NCBI GenBank assembly: GCA_963966775.1
Contig: CAXAAH010000001.1
Coordinates: 1 to 64,000, forward strand
DNA length: 64,000 nt
Source of the DNA: UBA685 sp002299005
GTDB taxonomy: Bacteria > Pseudomonadota > Alphaproteobacteria > Puniceispirillales > Puniceispirillaceae
Direction of reading: 5' to 3'
Shown here: in pieces, positions 61,701-64,000 of the stretch
Numbering within the stretch: position 1 is the stretch's first letter
How the letters are laid out: each line of letters begins with the position of its first letter
Program-made: the position numbers and the translations under genes
The notes under the pieces: generated by a model
The model's input: only the letters and a program-made list of their open reading frames with translations
Databases searched by the model: none
Told to the model about the DNA's origin: nothing

Positions 61701-63647
61701 GCCGCTATAGCCCTTGCCAATAATGCCAGATAAGGCGCCGCCGCCGAAATTATCATCTGTGAAACTGTAGAGATACACCGCGCCAGCACCTGAGGTATTG
61801 CCATCTGCCGCATCATCGCCCATCGCACCAACCGCCAGCAATGTGCCATCATTTGACATCGCAATCGCGCTACCAAATCCGTCATTTGTATCGAGCGTGC
61901 CGGTATCAATGCTTGGCTCATACCAACGGCCAATCGCGCCTTGATAAGACCAGCTTTGTACCTCAGCAGATGATCCGATTGTGATATTCTTCGGATCTAG
62001 CAAGAGCGTGCCATCACCGACATCAATGCCGGCAAGGCTGGCGTAACGCAATGTGGCGGCTGATGAAATCTCAGCACTGCCGCCATTGTTGTCGCCATTA
62101 CCGTTTGCCGATAAAGAGCCTAGGAAGGTTGTTTCAACATCTGACCAGATGATAGCTGTGCCGCCTGCGCCATTGGCAGATGAGACGTTGATATGCGTGC
62201 CATTATTCAAAAATGTCTTTGATGCATTTGGCAGGGCAGGTGTGTCAGGCCATCTTGTCACAAAGCTATCAATATAGCTTTGGGTGAAATCTAACTCCTT
62301 GCCGCCCTGAAACGCGCCGCCAATCCGTACGCGCCCCCCAGCATTCGTGCCGCTTGCATCATAGCCCCCGCTTAGCGCGCGCAAATCAGTGGCAGTGACA
62401 TCTATCAGCCCGCCATCACCATTAGATGCGCTGGCATCATAGCTACCAGAGGACATCAGATTTGTATCGGCCGTAACACTGATTGTGCCCCCTGACGTAC
62501 CGCCAGAGGCGTTTAGCTCTGAGGCCGCGCTCTCAGTGATGCGTCCTGCTTGAACAGAGATGGTGCCGCCATCGCCTATGGTTGCGCTGGCATCTATCGT
62601 GCCGCTTAAGCTTGTGAGGTTTGAGGCGGTAAGCGTGATTGTGCCACCCGCATTTGTGCCTGCGGCTGAGAGGGTGCCGCCGACAGAGATTATCTTGCCT
62701 GTGATATTAATATCACCGCCATTATTGGCATCTATCTCAGCATCTTGGTCAATGATGATGGCGCTATCGCCTGAGAGGATAATACGCCCATCTTGCATAG
62801 AGGCGCCTCTGGCTCTGACAAGGCCGCCAATATTGACCGATTGCGCAATCACATCAGAGGCCGCTTTGGTGGTCATTTGGATAAGGCCGCCATCAGCGCT
62901 CAGCGTGCCTTGCTGGTCAATCAGGCTATCAGTGCCTGCCAAATTACCAGATACGCTCTCAAGCAACGCGCTATCAGCTGAATAGCTTAACAGCCCATCG
63001 CCATAAAAATCGATAGAGACCTGATTGGCCGCGCTGAGGGCAATTGTGCCAAGCCTGGCTGTGATAACCCCATTATTGACAATATGCGGGGCAAGCAAGG
63101 CGGCAATACCGCCGTCTCTTAGCGCGATATTACCATTATTGATGATGCTGGCAGTGCCGCCCGAAAATGACAAATCACCTGTGCTTGTCATAATCTCATC
63201 AGCCGCTATGTCATGCGTGGTCGCAAGAAAGGCGGCGGCATCAATGACGCTGTCTTGTCCGAAAATAACGCCATTGCCATTGATGATTAATAGACGGCCT
63301 GTGGCATTAATCTGGCCTAATATCTGCGAGGGGTCTGTGCCGATAACCTTATTGGCAGTCACAGCATCAGCCGATGGTTGGATGAAATCAACACGCTCGC
63401 TTGCGCCAACTGAAAAACCATCCCATTCAATAAAAGCGCGCTCAGATGACTGGTTGATAGTCACATGACCCGTGCCTTCACCTGTGATGCTAGCCTGGCC
63501 ATTTGTCACGTTTGGATTGGTGGGGTTGGCAAAGGCGTATTGTGGCACAAATGGCTGTGCTGTCAGCATTAGGGCCAGACTTAACCGACCAATGGCGTGA
63601 AAACGCGTATTTACCAAAGCACTAAAATAACACCAAAAAACGATCAA
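55788..63647 (-). CDS. Giant two-partner secretion exoprotein (TpsA) with FG-GAP and YDG repeats
   Basis: 2619 residues, secreted through TpsB. An extended signal peptide (about 1-40, ending YAFA) is followed by a haemagglutination-activity TPS domain (about 42-165) with FIEWDGFSVGASERVDF, DPSQILGQINATGR and the secretion motif NGNGVIFGQ. A Gly/Ser/Thr-rich beta-helix region follows (~165-480). Then come twelve FG-GAP-type repeats (~582-1411; core DxFGxSVALSxDGxxLAVGA), a linker, ten YDG repeats of ~86 residues (~1669-2540) and a charged probable coiled coil (~2550-2585). Near the C-terminus lies a Cys pair, Cys2606 and Cys2616. The TTG start at 63647 is uncertain because no ribosome binding site is visible. 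Adhesion or biofilm function is inferred. Confidence 0.9.
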   Translation of the reverse strand: MIVFWCYFSALVNTRFHAIGRLSLALMLTAQPFVPQYAFANPTNPNVTNGQASITGEGTGHVTINQSSERAFIEWDGFSVGASERVDFIQPSADAVTANKVIGTDPSQILGQINATGRLLIINGNGVIFGQDSVIDAAAFLATTHDIAADEIMTSTGDLSFSGGTASIINNGNIALRDGGIAALLAPHIVNNGVITARLGTIALSAANQVSIDFYGDGLLSYSADSALLESVSGNLAGTDSLIDQQGTLSADGGLIQMTTKAASDVIAQSVNIGGLVRARGASMQDGRIILSGDSAIIIDQDAEIDANNGGDINITGKIISVGGTLSAAGTNAGGTITLTASNLTSLSGTIDASATIGDGGTISVQAGRITESAASELNASGGTSGGTISVTADTNLMSSGSYDASASNGDGGLIDVTATDLRALSGGYDASGTNAGGRVRIGGAFQGGKELDFTQSYIDSFVTRWPDTPALPNASKTFLNNGTHINVSSANGAGGTAIIWSDVETTFLGSLSANGNGDNNGGSAEISSAATLRYASLAGIDVGDGTLLLDPKNITIGSSAEVQSWSYQGAIGRWYEPSIDTGTLDTNDGFGSAIAMSNDGTLLAVGAMGDDAADGNTSGAGAVYLYSFTDDNFGGGALSGIIGKGYSGTGNTNMSALEARDAFGSSLAMNSSGDMLVVGASGDDGNSNAGTDTGALYLFSFSDSSFSGGSLDGTIGAGYSTLSVSLDDGDDFGSGVALNSDGTRMLVGASGDDGFNNGVSGSGAVYMMSFSNSAYGSPSIEGTIGSGYSGADDLDISALEANDAFGASVATSANNMRAVVGATGDDSADTSGSYDFGAVYLLSFENESYKTPTHELTIGATYKGTNDIDTGGTQGDNLGASVAISDDGTLIAIGAPNNDGQSGSSNLNYGTVTILDYNSTNLAVAPTTRKLGRNYTGADNLNLADLATNDLFGTALAMSGDGTYLASSLFGGDGDGGGTDSGEVSILSLGTTAALVSNIGDGYLSNTYPNNEGLQAGEEFGTSVALSNDATLMAVGSLNDGGSPDTSTDYGSVSLYSFTDQNFGGASLVGTIGYGYTGTNDVNFDSGGDEFGQSVSLNGDGSRLAVGEMAEGGKGAVRLFSFTNTGFSSGALTATIGDGFTGTNDVSLTLDSDDDFGSGVSLSDDASLLVVGAPGDDTTTLTNSGAAYLFRFSDGDFTGGTAAGTMGSGYSGAGDVAVTLAANDAFGASVSLDGDGNRLAVGMTGDTGPDGNSNAGAVALFTFGDTSFTSGALVGTIGDGYNGTNDINVALLDKNYDFGTAVALNATGDRLAVGAPNADGNTDSDAGAVFIFGFNNTDFTSGELTQLIGEGYTDSKAFDVTNVDASDGFGASVAYNEFGTRLAVGATGDDGSSNSQANAGAVHLLSAARASGGYASTGQTFANLASDSVTVNAYEVADILARGTDLTLQASNDITVASQVQVGGFAQSAGDLTLRAGRSVTINQSVETNGGGISVIANDTAANGVIEAQRDSGNAGISLAANKSLNAGTGAISLLIENASDRTNNTSGDIALGTSTLVTGGIVTIVNQGPTAGSDITVATGGQIRASGTGNALILAADAFTNNAGSAVIDATNGRYQLWTANDTGYDISDLSPDFIQYGASYGVTSISGADAEDGLFFTDTASVSPDFRTSTTKTYDGTSTATVADADIGTSGVNLNESVVLTAGSASFDDANVGSGKTVSLSGLSIASATRGSIDVYGYTLTSTSANNANGMINAKSLSLTGQSAQDKTYDSNSSATVSYGSLSGLVGGDTVTLDTSSAASSFADANVGTNKTVTIANLGLSGADASNYVISNQQTSADITAATLSLLSATADDKTYDGLQAANISAYGGLSGVLGAETVSLDTSSISADFDSANVGTNKTVTLSGLALTGADAGNYQIASTTTTSADITAKALTIGASTAGDKIYDTTNTATITAGTLSGFIGSETVTATATGQFSDANVGTGKSVTISYSLADGTNGGLASNYSLASGSDTADITAKALTITGPTTSDKTYDATDTASVTAGTLSGFIGSETVTATATGQFSDANVGTGKSVSVTYSLADGTNGGLAANYSLASGSDTADIAAKALSITGPTASDKVYDGTNNISVTAGTLSGFVGSQTVTTTASGTTSDADAGTGQYVTVTYSLADGTNGGLAANYSLANGAASVDITPKALSYASVSVADKIYDGSNSATVTSTSLSGFIGSETVTALSQGSFADAHVGTNKTATITYALADGDNGGKTGNYSLASLTRQADITAKALTITGTVAADKIYDASNTASITAGTISGFIGTETVTITPTGSFADSAAGTSKTVSVSYNLGDGTNGGLGANYSLASETLSADISARSLSVNQLIIATKTYDGTNTATIANTGTLANIQGSDDVSLDASSAAAVFNSVNAGTIGVTLSGYGLSGTTASNYSLALPTVTGVIEKKSLQISGSLAANKAYDGNRNATITAGLLSGFIGAQTVGVDGVGSFVTAQPGFDKSVAVTYMLKDGLNGGLARNYALDGETLLADIEGRTKEKQDITAPMVEQQVEIVKNDIKIEREEKLEMIEEVTLKTKQDSNEAAPFVETVGDWVMLSCETTGAQQGMCSAK
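56027..58640 (-). repeat. Ten tandem YDG-domain repeats (about 258 bp each)
   Basis: Each unit begins DK-x-YDG/A/S-x-x-x-A and contains GTLSGFIGSETV and NYSLASG-like segments, ending ADITAKALTITG. Units 4 and 5 (about 57600-57850 and 57360-57600) are nearly identical at protein level, pointing to recent duplication. Confidence 0.88.
59415..61905 (-). repeat. Twelve FG-GAP-type repeats (about 60-75 codons each)
   Basis: Each repeat carries DxFGxSVALSxDGxxLAVGAxGDD followed by GAVYLYSFxDxxFxxG and GTIGxGYSGxxD. The pattern fits the FG-GAP_2 family. Such repeats form beta-propeller blades. Confidence 0.88.
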
Positions 63648-63877
63648 ATCAGGGGCGAGAAAAACGCACTTTTCACGACCATTAGACTCTAAGGGTTATT
63701 ATAGCGCGAATCGAGAAATTTTTAAATAAGAAAATTTTTAAGCAAAAAGGATATTATCCAAAAGAATCAATGCTCTTGATGATTGTGTTAAATGATTAAC
63801 ATCACTTATGCTAGGCTGATGTTTGTTATGCTAAATTTTGGTGAGTATCTTTTACGCAAAAAGGATGGCCATAAATC
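63648..63877. other. AT-rich divergent promoter region between tpsA and the DUF3291 gene
   Basis: 230 bp with no gene. It is very AT-rich (especially 63700-63760). It presumably holds the tpsA promoter and the promoter of the gene at 63878. No confident motif is assigned. Confidence 0.5.
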
Positions 63878-64000
63878 ATGATTGCACAGATGAATTATTC
63901 AACCGCATTAGCGCCGCTTGATAGCCCTATTATGGCTGAGTTTATGGCAGGTTTGGATCGGATAAACGCGCTGGCAGAAGCCTCTGACGGCTTTATTTGG
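63878..64000 (+). CDS. DUF3291 family protein, N-terminal fragment cut by the window edge
   Basis: 41 codons are visible from an ATG preceded by aaaaggat about 11 nt upstream. The segment LAPLDSPIMAEFMAGLDRI then NALAEASDGFIW matches the N-terminus of PF11695 (DUF3291), a family related to antibiotic-biosynthesis-monooxygenase-like folds with no known function. The remaining two thirds lie outside the window. Confidence 0.75.
   Translation, partial: MIAQMNYSTALAPLDSPIMAEFMAGLDRINALAEASDGFIW

Noticed and set aside
56027..61905. Regularly spaced repeats that might suggest a CRISPR-like array
   Set aside because: Units are 200-260 bp, in frame, and encode YDG and FG-GAP protein repeats. There are no short identical repeats with unique spacers and no cas genes.
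62560..63468. Two plus-strand frames of 141 and 147 codons antisense to tpsA
   Set aside because: Repetitive Gly/Ser/Ala codons of tpsA leave antisense frames open by composition. No ribosome binding sites or known domains are seen.

Overview
The window reads as chromosomal DNA of a free-living, probably marine, alphaproteobacterium. An rRNA operon ends 23S-5S-tRNA-fMet, the layout usual in Alphaproteobacteria. The protein set also fits: smo-type polyol and agl-type alpha-glucoside ABC operons, TRAP and betaine-type demethylation genes, an IalB-family protein, and a cytochrome c maturation block. A SAR116-like (Puniceispirillum-type) heterotroph is my best guess, but that is an inference from gene content, not from alignment. 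I see no phage, transposase, integrase, plasmid or CRISPR signature.

Layout. 1-2766: 3' part of 23S rRNA, 5S rRNA inside a clear precursor stem, a terminator, initiator tRNA and a second terminator. 2778-10962: a small hypothetical gene, sorbitol dehydrogenase, then a sorbitol/mannitol ABC operon (binding protein, two permeases, AraC regulator, mannitol dehydrogenase, ATPase). 10961-12808: periplasmic 5'-nucleotidase, convergent. 12951-22149: LacI regulator divergent from an aglEFGAK-type operon plus a GH1 beta-glucosidase, with an 18-bp palindromic operator between them. 22216-26304: ccmF-ccmG-ccmHI. 26320-31366: a DMGDH-family flavoprotein and a non-pyrrolysine MttB-family methyltransferase, with a divergent LysR gene. 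31385-35723: two MFS transporters, a genuine-looking formylglycine-generating enzyme and an SDR. 35762-39470: TRAP transporter plus a glyoxalase-like protein. 39665-46628: an MFS gene and a five-gene catabolic operon (aldehyde dehydrogenase, luciferase-like monooxygenase, AA_synth family protein, alpha/beta hydrolase, Xsc-like thiamine-diphosphate enzyme) with its LysR gene at 46744-47610. 47596-53298: RND pump, its fusion protein and an amino-acid-oxidase-like flavoprotein. 53407-63647: a two-partner secretion locus in the order tpsA-ialB-tpsB, whose 2619-residue exoprotein carries an FG-GAP repeat array and ten YDG repeats. 63878-64000: the start of a DUF3291 gene.

Together the genes describe an organism that takes up polyols, alpha- and beta-glucosides, and organic acids or sulfonates by high-affinity ABC and TRAP systems, demethylates N-methyl compounds, respires with c-type cytochromes and displays a very large adhesin. 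Three patterns cut across the window. All three binding-protein genes are followed by a hairpin before the permease genes. Short tandem duplications sit on stop codons at three gene ends. Similar short tandem repeats sit inside two signal peptides. The best candidates for something undescribed are the 40930-46628 catabolic operon, the tpsA-ialB-tpsB locus, and the orphan MttB/DMGDH pair.
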